Positions 37,691 through 48,571 of a stretch of DNA of 64,000 bases are shown in pieces (the first letter of the stretch is position 1; each line of letters begins with the position of its first letter). The stretch is taken from the NCBI GenBank assembly GCA_963971425.1, contig OZ020521.1:10185519-10249518 (forward strand), read 5' to 3'. The stretch is from Bryoerythrophyllum caledonicum (taxonomy: Eukaryota; Streptophyta; Bryopsida; Pottiales; Pottiaceae). The notes beneath the pieces were generated by a model, which ran no database searches, was not told where the DNA came from, and saw only the letters and a list, made by a program, of their open reading frames with translations. The position numbers and the translations under genes are program-made.

Positions 37691-38249
37691 TCCATGTCAT
37701 CTTTATTCTTCAGAGTATCTGGTGACATGTCGGACATGTGGCATCCTAGGTTGGCAAGGTAAATCCCCTTTAATCATTTGGACGGTCAACTCTAAGTTGA
37801 TCACTATGGGCTGGGCATAACCCTTCACGGACGGACGTGTCCTGAAGTCCAGTGAACAATCCTACGATCAGGTGACCGTAAATTCATTGCTAAGGCTGAT
37901 ATGAACTTCCTTGGGCCGAGGATCTTTTAACAAGGACATGTGGCCTAAAAGGTGAAGGTATATTTAACTCCACCAAGAGGAAGCTTGAAATGCCACCGAG
38001 GTCAAGCCACGATTTCCACCAATGTGATATTGTGATCTATTCAAGTAACATATTACTCACCTCCCAAAGAAGTCTGCTAAAAAATGCCAAGCATTGCAAG
38101 CTGACAGAGGTGAGTCGTGCAACACTAAAATATAGCATAGGAGTTGTGAAACTCCAACCCCCACATGTGTTGAATTGAAGAAGGATTACAAGTCGCCACG
38201 GAATGTTGCTACTAAGTTTTGATTTTGTCCCGATGATATTGGCCGTTTT

Positions 38250-38890
38250 ATGAAGGGGTCAAAGAAACCGTTTGTGGTGGATGGGCCAGCTGTTCCGATG
38301 GTGTGGCCCATGAAGCGTCACACAAGTTTAGTAGTGAGGGAGGTATTATCGTTAAAAGAAGCTGGTTTCCAGTTGCAGCAGCGTAGAACTCTTTCACCGC
38401 GAAGGAAGTTTCAAGTATCTATGAACATGCCCTCCCACGTTTGCACTTCTCCGTTCCACGAAACCTGACTTCTTACGACACCTTCCGTCACAGCTATGCA
38501 ATTCCGATATCGATGGATCCTCTGTTAATTGAGCAATGCAACAAGTGGTCAAGCGTTGCTCTTATGAATGACTGCTACGTCTCTAAAATTGATGCCCTAT
38601 TGTACACATCATGAGGATGCGTTATCACCCTTGTCACAGGAAAAGACAAGTCTCATTGCGTCACCATTACAGGCTTCTTAAGGTGTATGTTCTCTGATTT
38701 CTTAAAGATGTCTTTGGAGGTATTAGAGAAGAAAGAGAAATGGATGTATTGCAAGCATTTGTATTACATCTTACATTACCTTTGTAAGTTAGACTTCCAG
38801 GAAGACTTATTCATGCATGCTCCAAGTATTTGCCAAAATTATCAACCAAGCGTGAGAAAGGCGATGGAGCCGCAGGTTTAGAAAATATGA
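38250..38890 (+). pseudogene. SWIM zinc-finger transposase-like remnant
   Basis: With frameshifts and a stop near 38,610 the region reads YAIPISMDPLLIEQCNKW, NDCYVSKIDALLYTS, FLKMSLEVLEKKEKWMYCKH and LYYILHYLCKLDFQEDLFMHA. The CKH block followed by a hydrophobic stretch and F-x-H-A resembles the end of SWIM fingers in MULE/FAR1-derived plant proteins. The first C-x-C pair is lost. This is a degraded copy; the assignment is tentative. Confidence 0.4.
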
Positions 38891-40077
38891 ATGAATCTAG
38901 ATTGCTCAAAGATAGCGTCGTGGAGTACATCTTGAATCAACATTGGATCTATAAACCTAGGAATACATTCACAAATTTAGATAATATATGTATTGATATT
39001 GATATGAGCAACAAATTTTCAAACTCCACATGGACTACCATACGCAATGGTCAATTTTCTACATAATTAAATTCGAACAGAGAGTGCCTATCTCTTTGGA
39101 AAATTTCCAGGGATTTACCTAGGTGATATCCATGTAATGCCCGTAATAGTCATGTAATGCTAAGGTGATATCCGTTTGATACCTCTACAATATCCTCATA
39201 ATACCTTTGTTATACCCATTAATACCCATTGTGTCCAAATGACTACAATATTAATAAAGAATTAATTCGACCGCGTCTAAACCGGTATAGTATGATATGT
39301 CAGGACGACTCTCTGATTTGCAAATCACAAACTCTTCTTGGAATCCAAATATGCACTCTTACAAATGTAGATGATTCAAAAAATATAAATAAAAAATGGT
39401 TATAATCCAAGCATGAGAAGAGAGGTAGGCCAAAAAAACAAACTGGAAACACAAGTGTCCACAGTTGTAGGATATTTTCTTAATTTCGTATTATTTTCAA
39501 AATTTGTCTCCAAAATCTGTAGTTGTGCCAAAATTTCAAGTTAAAAAAAAAACCTACCATTTTTCTCCAGTTTTCTGAAATATTTCTGCCAGCCGCTCGC
39601 CACTTGCTGCTCACCGCTTACAAGATAGCAACGTAGCGTCGTTGGGTGTATGTCTTGCAAACTTTGGTTCATTTCTTGTAAAATACATGACCATATATAT
39701 GGTCCCCAATAGACCATATATATGTGAAGGTTTCGAAGACAACTCATCAAATTTCTAATAAACCATGAAATTTTCAACTAACCTCTGCAAATTGAACTCA
39801 CGATTCATGATTTCGCCGGTCACTAACAAATTTGCAGCAACAAAACTAACATCAATTATGAATTTTCACAACTTTGTATTCCTGTATCACAACTTCATGA
39901 ATGATATCAATAATCACTTCTTTTATGATACATGTTGAAAAACACATAATTTATATGTGAAATGGTAAGAGTGCCGCTATCAGAGACAAGAGAAAAAAGA
40001 GGAAAAATCATAAGAGAAAGCGTCGAATGTAACACTGGAATGGAAGCCTAGCTCCAAACAATGATCTGGAGGTGTCA
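38891..40077. other. Intergenic DNA, 3' flank of the ZIP gene
   Basis: AT-rich DNA without a recognisable gene. The last few hundred bases before 40,078 should contain the 3' untranslated region of the minus-strand ZIP gene. Confidence 0.4.
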
Positions 40078-41573
40078 TCAAGCCCACACGCCGAGGACCG
40101 ACATGGCGCCGCATCCGACGAAGAGGGCGATGAAGGACATGATCTGCAGCTTCCTGTCACTCCGCATGCGCTTGCTCATGAACTCGGCGGCGATCAGCTC
40201 CACCAACGCCGTGTACACCAGGATTCCACCTGAGATGGAGTCGAAGATGCCGATCACCATCAGCGCCGTCGGGCTGTTCTCGTTGTACGTGGACGCAATG
40301 CCCATTCCGATGCCAATGCCGATGGAGGTCGTGATCGCAAACATGAATCCCATGATCGTCGCTGTCAACGTCTTGAACCTCGCCTGCAGTTCCAACCATC
40401 GTCAGCTTGGGAACAATCAGTGAGAGGTGTGTGTCTGTCTGTGATAATTCACATACCTGAGCGATGCATCCCCCCAAAGCGATGCCTTCGAAGAACTGAT
40501 GGAAAGTGAGAGCTGCGAACAGCGGGTTGATGGTGCAGGGGCTGTTGGAGACTCCAACTGTGATTCCGATGATGACAGAGTGAGCCACGATGCCGAGCTC
40601 GAAAACCTGCAGACACCAGAGATATGAGGTAATGCACGCGAAAATCACTCCACTGTGAGTTATACTATCATGGAACAGGTAGGATGATGATACTTTTGTT
40701 TGCCAGTTTGAAACAATTCAGTGAAATTTGTTGATTAAGAGAGGGTTAAACTTGAGAAGACCTGCCATTGACGTGGTGGAGGATCCACTTACTTGAGCAA
40801 CGACGACGTGCCTGGCATGTGTGAACATGTCCTCAGTCTCCTCATGAATGTGGGCCGGGTGGGCCTTATCTCCAACGTTGGACTGCTTCTCCATCGTGTC
40901 AACTGCAAGATGGTACATGATTATACTATTCATCACACACAGCATATGAGAAAGGAACCATGAATATATGAAGAACCTAAATGGCACGGGTATGTTAGAG
41001 ATCTTCATCAGCCTATACGAGTCTGCACTAGCTGTGAAGTCTTCTTCGACAGTTATCAAACAGTAAGTTATGTGGCAAAAGGTGAGGTTTCCGCTGTGCA
41101 GCAGTGATCATACCTTTGGATTGCTCCTCGAAGTTGCCGTGGTTCTTGTGACGACCCAGGTAGAATTGGGTGGCGGCGACGTCCAACACAAGCGTGGCCA
41201 GAGCGCCGAGCATAGCGATAAACCCTGCCCACGCGAATTTCCCCCACGGATTCTCAGGCAGGCACGGATTGCTCAGCACCTCATGTGCCGTGGGCAGCAT
41301 GTGGATGAACGCGGTGGCCAGAATGACGCCCGCGGCGAACACCTTCGCAACAAAGAAAGGGTTCCCATCGGCCCTCAAGATTCGAATCCGCCGCCCGGTG
41401 AGCGGAATCAGCACCCCGAGCGCACTCGCCAAGAAGATCACCGCTATCGCCCACCCCTTGAGCCGCAACGCTGCCGCCGAGTCGACGCACTCGTCCTCCT
41501 CCGCCCGCGAGCAGTCCAGCGCCTCCACCAGTGCCTCAACCACGCCCGAAGCCGGCTCCGCCATCTCGCTCAC
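40078..41573 (-). CDS. ZIP-family zinc/iron transporter, 4 exons
   Basis: Exons 41573-41114, 40902-40793, 40606-40457 and 40383-40078 join through GT-AG introns of 211, 186 and 73 bp into a 341-residue protein. Eight membrane segments are visible. TM2 ends in HMLPTAHE (91-98); the cytoplasmic loop at about 141-190 is histidine-rich ([12 protein letters not shown]); TM4 carries the ZIP signature [16 protein letters not shown] with H199, and TM5 carries HQFFEG with H226 and E230, the metal-binding residues of the family. Family knowledge: plant ZIPs import Zn2+, Fe2+ or Mn2+ across the plasma membrane or out of vesicles. The length is normal and no key residue is missing. Substrate cannot be read from sequence. 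An FTR1 iron permease lies 2.7 kb upstream in the same orientation. Coding exons are much more GC-rich than the surrounding DNA. Confidence 0.94.
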
Positions 41574-41766
41574 AGCTCAGTACTCTCTACAACGTCACAA
41601 CAGTACTCAAGTCAGCAGCACTTCGACGTGCAGCTAGCTTCACGTGCGCGCACCGTCCTTCGCTCTCACCTGAGAATTCGAAACCTCCGCTGATGCAACG
41701 TACGGAGTGTACCGTGGCGTGATTCATTTAAAGGGCCGAGGTGCGTTTTCGTCGTCCAAAGGGTTA

Positions 41767-42288
41767 CTAGCTTAGCACCACTGTCACTAACTCCGCGCAT
41801 CCAGGTGCAATGTCGTCATGGCGGACCACCGGCGTGGGCCCAATGAAGCGGCGCCCTTCAAACCAGGACCCAAACGAAAGCAAAATGCACCACAGGCCTA
41901 GATGATGTTCTTCAGAATCCACGTATTTTATAGATACCTCTATAGTCCAGTCGCCGGTCGGGAGTGGGCCTAACGACCGCGAGCGCATGAGCACATCCCT
42001 GCATGCGCGCTGCGTCGCCTTCCACCTCCCTATATTAGTTGCAACCACTGCGCGGAATGACAACATCCTGGTCTGCAACCCTGGTAAGTCGGTGAAACCC
42101 AGTGAACGTTCGTCCATTTCGTAGGAATTCATCACGTTTGGCTTCGGGAACAGAAGATGAACTGTTGTTTTATTCATCCTCCAGAGCCATCTCTCGGATG
42201 AGACGTGAATAATCGGAGATGTAGCCCACCTGATTCCCCGCGAGAGTGACGACATCGCGGACTCGAAAGTTGGAGTTGGCTTGACCAA
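41767..42288 (-). CDS. Hypothetical protein, 173 aa
   Basis: This open frame lies 194 bp upstream of the ZIP start on the same strand. It begins MVKPTPTFESAMSSLSRG and ends CAELVTVVLS. Composition is mixed (not low-complexity) and both ends have plausible start and stop codons, but I recognise no domain, signal peptide or membrane segment. It may instead be part of the ZIP 5' region or a gene remnant. Low confidence. Confidence 0.25.
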   Translation of the reverse strand: MVKPTPTFESAMSSLSRGIRWATSPIIHVSSERWLWRMNKTTVHLLFPKPNVMNSYEMDERSLGFTDLPGLQTRMLSFRAVVATNIGRWKATQRACRDVLMRSRSLGPLPTGDWTIEVSIKYVDSEEHHLGLWCILLSFGSWFEGRRFIGPTPVVRHDDIAPGCAELVTVVLS

Positions 42289-42483
42289 GATCGTTTCTCC
42301 GCAGAATATACACCATGAATCGAGAATATTCTATCCTTGGCACGACGTTTCCAGTTCAATATTCACGGATATAAATATCTTCAGCGGTTTAGAGTGTGAG
42401 TCCAGGAAGGTTAGAGACACGAGAGTTTTGATTGAAAGTAGTCTGGCTTCTTTCTACTTGTGTTTGGTAGGATCATTTGCCTG

Positions 42484-43226
42484 GTTTGAGCTGTGCATGG
42501 TGATGGAACCTAAATTCTGGACGAGCCGAGGGCGTGAGTCGGAGTGTGCACATCTGTCGTTCCTGTCATGTCGGAGGTGCACAACTTGTACTCATGTGTT
42601 GATGCTACATCTTCGAAAGGTCAGAGCGTATCCACTTTCGTTGTAGAAGTAGGATTCCTTCTTCATGAGTTGAAGTAGTTTCATGAGACAAACATGGTGA
42701 CGTTAAAAGTCAGGTCTAGTACAAATTGATGGCTGCAGTAAGAAACGCACGCGAATGATCACAAGTGTTTTCTTCCGTAGTTCAAACAAGTTTAAGAAGT
42801 TGAAACACAGGACATGAACTAATCATTGTGCACTGTCAAATTGTTTGGTAATCTAAAAGAATGCAACGTTACACAGCAAGCTATTACACATTAGTTGACA
42901 ATTTCTCTTGTGAATTTTAGTTTCCCACAATAAAACTTACTTTCATTATCATCACTTGACTTTGTTGAGATGTTCTTACTCACTAGAGAAAATCAATTAT
43001 GAGATTTAAAATGTAGGTATCCTACTTTTTATTCAGCTCATGAAGAAGGAATCCTACTTCTGCAACGAAAGTGGATCCGCTCTGACCTTTCGAAGATGTA
43101 GCATCAACACATGAGTACAAGTTGTGCACCTCCGACATGACAGGAACAACAGATGTGCACATTCCGACTCACGCCCTCAGCTCGTCCAGAAAGTAGGTTC
43201 CATCACCGTGCACAGCTCAAGCCAAA
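42484..43226. repeat. Fold-back inverted repeat, about 190-bp arms
   Basis: The arm at 42,484-42,669 is matched in reverse complement by 43,037-43,226 with only scattered differences (for example TCGGAGGTGCACAACTTGTA in the left arm against its complement in the right arm). The spacer is about 367 bp. It lies between ZIP and FTR1. A transcript across it would form a long hairpin. No target duplication was identified, so I cannot say whether it is a fold-back transposon or an inverted duplication. Confidence 0.8.
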
Positions 43227-43241
43227 TTTGATTCATATCCA

Positions 43242-43392
43242 CTATTAGAATTGAGGTGTCTAAGCAACGTCATAAGCAGACCCCAAGGTACAATGTAACT
43301 TTTTTGATAAATGTAACTTTTTTTTATAAAAGCAACTTTAGCAACACCGGGGGTCTGTTTATGACATTGCTTAGACCCCTCAATTCTAGTAG
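43242..43392. mobile_element. 151-bp MITE with about 42-bp inverted ends
   Basis: The left end reads CTATTAGAATTGAGGTGTCT and the right end is its near complement (AGACCCCTCAATTCTAGTAG). The arms occupy more than half of the element. The size and structure are those of a short MITE; the superfamily is not determined. Confidence 0.7.
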
Positions 43393-44314
43393 TGTTATCT
43401 AGTGTGAACCCTACTAATTGATTTATAAATGCTATGGAGTTTGTACTCATCAAAAAGTTTTCTTCTTTAGAGAATAAGATTCATTGTAAATCAGTATTTG
43501 GTAAAGATATTCACGTTGACTTCTAGCAGATATTCAAGTCTAGTAACCGTCAATTTTCAATGAATTTTTCTTCAAACTTCGTACGATTATACAAATAACA
43601 ATATTGCAACAGTTCGTAAAAGATCCATGAAGAAAACAACCAACAACTTGCCACCACAAAAGATTCACTAGGTTATTATATTCAAGATTGTCTTGACAAA
43701 CATGTACATGTCTATACCATGAGCCCTATGTCCATCCCTCAAGGAATTAAGCATATTCACAAACTTTTATAGAAATTTGGGGAAAATTCCAAGAATCTGA
43801 CCTTTTAAAAATCTGGAAATTTAACGCTTCACACATGACTCTGAATGATGAAGGAGTTCCAAATTACAACACATTCATGTCATTCATACCTGCAGCCAAA
43901 AAATGCCACAAATACACAGCGTGTGCACCAATCTATGATGGAAAGACACCTTCCGAAACTGGGCATTTCATTTATCAAACTCCTTTGTAACAACACAAGT
44001 GATATAACCAGATACCTGCACAAAAACTATAGCTTGCACTGATCTACAACCAGAAAATATAATCCAACTCCCCTGAAACTGGAACAGCTACAACATACGA
44101 CGTACTTGAGATGGAGATATTCATCACTTTGGCAGGAATGCGAGTCTTGAGGAGGAACTACAAATAAACAGGAGAAAGTTGATCCGCCATTGTAATGAAT
44201 AAGTCCAAGACTTTCTGCAAGCTGAGTGACTGGAAATGTTTGATGCAGGAGCTCCAAATGATGCGCAATTCCATGACCAGTTTCATGTGAATGATGTACT
44301 CACATATTGATGGG
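43393..44314. other. Intergenic DNA, 3' flank of FTR1
   Basis: No gene is recognised. The segment directly below 44,315 is expected to hold the FTR1 3' untranslated region. Minus-strand frames that run across the FTR1 stop region are shadows of that gene. Confidence 0.4.
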
Positions 44315-45271
44315 TTACACGGCGGTTGCTGTTGTTGTTGTTGTTGTTGGAGCTGTGTTACCGTTGTTGAGAGCCTGGTGCTTGGCTTCTGCGGCGTCGC
44401 GGTCCGCCTCGCGCTCCGCGTCGCGCTTCCACTTGATGCGCAGCACGAGGAACGTGACGACAACGAAAAGCCAGTAGCAAATGTAGGAAGTGAGCGTGCC
44501 CACAGTGGCCTCGTCGCGCCAGCCGACGATGGCGCCGAGGATCTTCCAAATGCCGTCGTCGTCCTCGTGGCAGCAGTGCAGCTGCCACAGGAAGTGCTCG
44601 TCCTCGCGGTACTCCTCGAACTCGTGCACGGAGCCGGCGAACAGGCCCGCGGCGATGATGAGCAGGAGCGCGGTGGAGAACAGCAGGAAGTAGCGGAAGC
44701 CGACGGTGCTGCAGCCCTTGTACAGGAGATAGCCCACGAGGATGCCACAACAAGCGCCCACGACGGCGGGGATTGGCAGCGCCGTGCCGGAGTCGTTCAG
44801 CCCGATCCCGCCCAGGAAGATGACCGCCTCGCACCCCTCGCGCAGCACGATGCTCAAGGGCAGCAGCACGAGCGCGTACTGCGACTTGCGCGCCATCGTC
44901 TTCTCCGTCACCTTGGTCAGCTTGAGCTCCCACTTGCGCTTCCATGTGTCCACGCGCACCATGGAAAACGCCATCACCGTGATGAGCACCACCGCGATCA
45001 GCCCCAGAATCCCCTCCCAGAGCGGCTCTGAGCTCTCCCACGCGTCCTTCGCTACCGTGTAGTACAGCGACAGAAACACCGCCGCCGCCGCCATCGACAG
45101 CGCCACGCCCCCTACCACCCCCCACCACACATGCTTCTTCATCCGCCTCCGCTGCGCCACATCCTCCACCAACCTGTCCAGCAGCGCCATCATCACAGAC
45201 AGGATGATCGCCGCCTCCAGTGTCTCCCTGAACAGAATGAAGAACGCCGGCACGCTGAACAAACTCACCAT
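44315..45271 (-). CDS. FTR1: FTR1-family high-affinity iron permease
   Basis: A single uninterrupted exon encodes 318 residues. The two iron-binding R-E-x-x-E motifs of the family are present: RETLE at 15-19 in the first membrane helix and REGCE at 144-148 in the fourth. The W-E-G block (LWEG, 84-87) followed by a helix and then a basic stretch (KRKWELKLTK) matches fungal and algal FTR1 proteins. About seven membrane segments are visible, starting directly at the N-terminus as in the family. The tail is polar, ending in a threonine run. Family knowledge: FTR1 forms a plasma-membrane complex with a multicopper ferroxidase and imports Fe3+ as it is produced; no ferroxidase gene is in this window. 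At 318 residues it is somewhat shorter than yeast Ftr1. High GC and lack of introns contrast with the ZIP and MBD genes and could reflect transfer or retroposition. A possible TATA-like stretch lies near 45,690 on the same strand. Confidence 0.93.
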   Translation of the reverse strand: MVSLFSVPAFFILFRETLEAAIILSVMMALLDRLVEDVAQRRRMKKHVWWGVVGGVALSMAAAAVFLSLYYTVAKDAWESSEPLWEGILGLIAVVLITVMAFSMVRVDTWKRKWELKLTKVTEKTMARKSQYALVLLPLSIVLREGCEAVIFLGGIGLNDSGTALPIPAVVGACCGILVGYLLYKGCSTVGFRYFLLFSTALLLIIAAGLFAGSVHEFEEYREDEHFLWQLHCCHEDDDGIWKILGAIVGWRDEATVGTLTSYICYWLFVVVTFLVLRIKWKRDAEREADRDAAEAKHQALNNGNTAPTTTTTTATAV

Positions 45272-46365
45272 GGTTGGAACAAACTTACAACAACCGAAAC
45301 TCCAACGCCTCGCTGCTGCTGCTGCTGCAACTCCAACTACAACTCCGTTCGACGCCGCTGCAGGTTCTATGATGATCCTGGATCCTCGGCTGATTATTTA
45401 TGGTGTCAACGGAGGGCATGAGAAGCGCTGCAGGACCCCAGTCCGAAAGTTGATGGGGAGCAGCTTCCAAGACGACGTACCAAAGTCGACGGTGGCGATG
45501 AAAGCTCTCCGCAAATCGACGGCTGCCACGCCCATGCAGCGACGGCACACGCCCTGCTCGCTCTACCCACGCTGCGGCTGTGTGGCCGAGCTCAATTCTC
45601 CAACCAGCTCAGCGCGACCATAACCACCGCCATAGCCACCCCAGCATCACGGACAAAACACGCTCCATGTCCTGCGCCAGATCCATATTATAATATACTT
45701 GACGCCGCAGCTGAGATTGATTCGTAAGTCACCATCTCCACAGCAAATGAGGAGCTCCACACATGCATGACGTCTCTATCTCATGAGGGCCATAATATCA
45801 CCACATGCTGCAGCTAATTACTCGATGATCAGTAAGTCACTACTGAGCTTGTTGATTTCTCAGACGACGACGTTGCAGCTTCCATAAGTCGATTGTAGAC
45901 CTACTTGATCGATGAGCTTGTGAAAACTTGCGGTGATCATGGATATCCACATTTTGGACGTGGTGATGGTCTCGAGGTGATCCGGGGCATGACTTGTTTG
46001 TGTGTGTTTGTTTGGTTTCGTCACGGAAGCCATCAATGGCCGAAGCACTAGGTACATGAGCTCCGGGTCTCCCAGGGTATCACATAGGTATAACCAACAA
46101 CCACGTTGTCTTCATTTGCCGTATCTCCATGTGACTGTTGGAGTGAGTTGATGGCAGATTATTCTCGAATCTTCACATTGTACAGTTGAGTGTGATGGTG
46201 GTGGGTCACTGAGTGGAATATCTGCGACTTGGAGGGGATGGCTATGGCCAGCCAAGAAAACAATTGAGTCGTACACGGCCAAAACCAAATCGGGTAAGAT
46301 AAAGTTGAACATAAGAGGATTGCGGGTTTGATTTGGACGGGCCTGCGGTGAGGCGATGGCTACTA
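45272..46365. other. Upstream region of FTR1
   Basis: This is the 5' flank of the minus-strand FTR1 gene. Minus-strand reading shows TATATTATAATATGG at about 45,683-45,697, which could be a TATA element some 400 bp before the start codon. Plus-strand frames here (up to 139 codons) have no recognisable domain. No other gene is supported. Confidence 0.35.
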
Positions 46366-46875
46366 AGGTAGAGGCACCCGGTTCCGATCACTTAAGCCAG
46401 TTGGGGACTCAAATGACATTGTATGTCAAAAACATTTATTTAGAAAGATGCGGAATTAGGAATGAAACTCAACAAATATTTTTATCAAATTTTATCTCAA
46501 AGATTTGGAATTGATATTGAATTTAAAAGCCTAGTAACCATTGGAGCCGATAATCAAACCGTAGTGTAGGTGAGATTAAGTGCCCTCCTTTGCCCAATGC
46601 CAACAAGTGAGAGTGAGTAAAAGAGAGAAGACATGCCATGGATAACCAACTCATGGAGGGTACCCAATGCCGATCGGCCTTGTTTGACTTTCAAGGCAAT
46701 GCCACCAATGAGAGCTCAATTGAGGTGGAGCAACCCATAATCGCACACATCATGACCCAATGCCGATAATGGTTGGAGTTTTTAGATTTTGAGGTATCGG
46801 TTTTGGGTCGCTTCATGCCATGCATACTCTACTGATCGGAATTGGGTGGCCGATCGGAATTGGGTGCCTCTACCT
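46366..46875. mobile_element. MITE with AGGTAGAGGC termini, second copy
   Basis: This 510-bp element has TA on both sides (46,364-46,365 and 46,876-46,877) and AGGTAGAGGCACCC inverted ends. It matches the nested element at 26,517-27,061 in reverse orientation (shared text includes GACTCAAATGACATTGTATG in reverse order). It has no gene. Confidence 0.78.
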
Positions 46876-47466
46876 TACTCTATGGCCGTCCAAATTGGGT
46901 TGTCTTGTCCTAATAGGGTTAATTTACATGGGTTCAATTGTTTGATTCTCCTCGCCCTTCAAAAAATGATTTTGTGTGGAGTTTGGAGGGAATCGGCATC
47001 TGAAAAGCCTTGACCTGAGCAAATGCACCTAGCTAGTAAATTGAAGGTTACGGATATATTCCGATTGTCAAGGAACATCCGCCCTTTCTGGCTTTGAATG
47101 GTACCCTATCCTGGAGCTTAGCGAGTTCGCACAGTGCAAAACGAAACTCCTGAAGTGCCTAACAAGTAGTGGTCACATCTACCAACTTACAATTGGCTGC
47201 GCTCTTGATATTGTGGCTTTTGCCACCTTATCCAGGAGAGCACACTTCAGGTAGTATTGTGTCTAAAGCTTTAGAATCACCAAACACAAGAGAGTATCTA
47301 CAAAAGCCACCCCTGCTTTGCCCTTTCAGAGCTTCGGAGTCCCAAGGGGCCAGGCAAGTACACATGATGTGCGGAATCATGGAATATCTACGTCGATTGT
47401 GTCCACACAAGACTCGCCGTTTGGCAAACTCCGGTGATTTTTGTGAAGTGGGGTTGCAATGAAACA

Positions 47467-47802
47467 TAAGGTAAGCCCCCCCATAACCAACAAAAATCCA
47501 TAGCCAATGCCTGTAAAATTGGGGGGTATCCAACCCTCTTCCATCCCATTACCACCAACTCAGCTCCAAATGGAGGTTTGCTATTGGTCAAGACCCTTAC
47601 TTTTGGTTGTTGGTTATGGGGGGTACCTACTGTTGGCCACCCACTAAACATGGCTGCACAATTTGAAAATTCATAACTAATTCAATTTTCATCGAAAAAA
47701 TATGAAATCACTTGGGTTGGAACTGTAATTCTATTGGCTACTACCGAAAAAATAACAGTATAATTATCTCCTTTCTCTATATATGCACATTCCTTAACTT
47801 GT
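47467..47802. mobile_element. MITE with AAGGTAAGCC terminus, copy 2 (right end lost)
   Basis: It is similar to 30,306-30,640 along its full length, including CCAACCCTCTTCCATCCCAT and TAACTAATTCAATTTTCATC. The left terminus AAGGTAAGCCCCCCC is intact behind TA, but the right inverted end is replaced by unrelated sequence after ACTTGTC. Open frames across it are not genes. Confidence 0.68.
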
Positions 47803-47852
47803 CCCAAAACAACCCATACATGATTATTAGGCCTTAAAGGGTCAAATGGGCT

Positions 47853-47970
47853 AAGGTAGCGACACCCATAAGCGTCCCTGTCCCCATTGGCGTGACCTAT
47901 AATTGTACCTATTGCTGACCTTTTCAGACCCATAGCTGATTGTTGTGAAAAAGGGACGGTAATGGGTGTG
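47853..47970. repeat. Short inverted repeat, probable MITE remnant
   Basis: ACACCCATAAGCGTCCCTGTC at 47,860 has a diverged complement ending near 47,970 (GGGACGGTAATGGGTGTG). It starts after TAAGGTAGCG, resembling the AGGTA-type termini seen elsewhere in the window. Boundaries are approximate. Confidence 0.4.
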
Positions 47971-48571
47971 CATTGAAGCGTGCTTTACTGCCGATTGGTT
48001 GGAAATGGATGTTGTATGTCATGGTGTAAAGTGCATAGTGTTTTAATGAAATAATATTGTGAGGTGGTTGAGCGGTTGGTTTGGAGTGATTTGCATGGCA
48101 AATTAAGGGACTAATGACTGGTTTAAAGGTGCATTCCGAGGTGGATTTCTATGATCATAAAGTTGGATATGGGGTTTGTGACGGTAGTTTAGGGTAAATC
48201 ACCTATCATAAATATGAGGGTTGCGTGGCGGTTATGAAGGTGGACGCTCTTGGTATAAGGTGTTAGTAATACAAAAACTAATCCAATGGCTTAAGTAAGG
48301 GTCTCCTTCGCAATTAGCAGCTTCAATCTCCCATTTCCCTTTCAATGAGTATGTTTTAAATATTTGCTTCACTTTCAACGTCAAGATGTCTTCAAATGTC
48401 ATAGAGAGTGAGGAATACATAGAGACAAGCTTCAATGAGCCACAGACATGGACACCAGAGTTACAACAATATGGACTTTGAAATTCTGGAGTATGGTCCC
48501 CGTACCCTAATCCTCACAGTTCACACAGCTTCCATGAGAGTCAAGAGAGGTGTGAGGAGTTCAGATTCTCT

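Noticed and set aside
37115-37762. 141- and 138-codon frames on opposite strands
   Set aside because: Both come from a C-rich short repeat with a 41-bp period and have no domain.
41070-41693. 207-codon plus-strand frame opposite ZIP exon 1, with a further 155-codon frame
   Set aside because: Both are shadows of the GC-rich ZIP exon on the minus strand, where the transmembrane and metal-binding motifs are convincing.
44158-45128. Frames of 196, 246 and 256 codons overlapping FTR1
   Set aside because: They lie in other frames of the GC-rich FTR1 exon and translate to serine/arginine/glycine-rich nonsense; FTR1 itself has both REXXE motifs.
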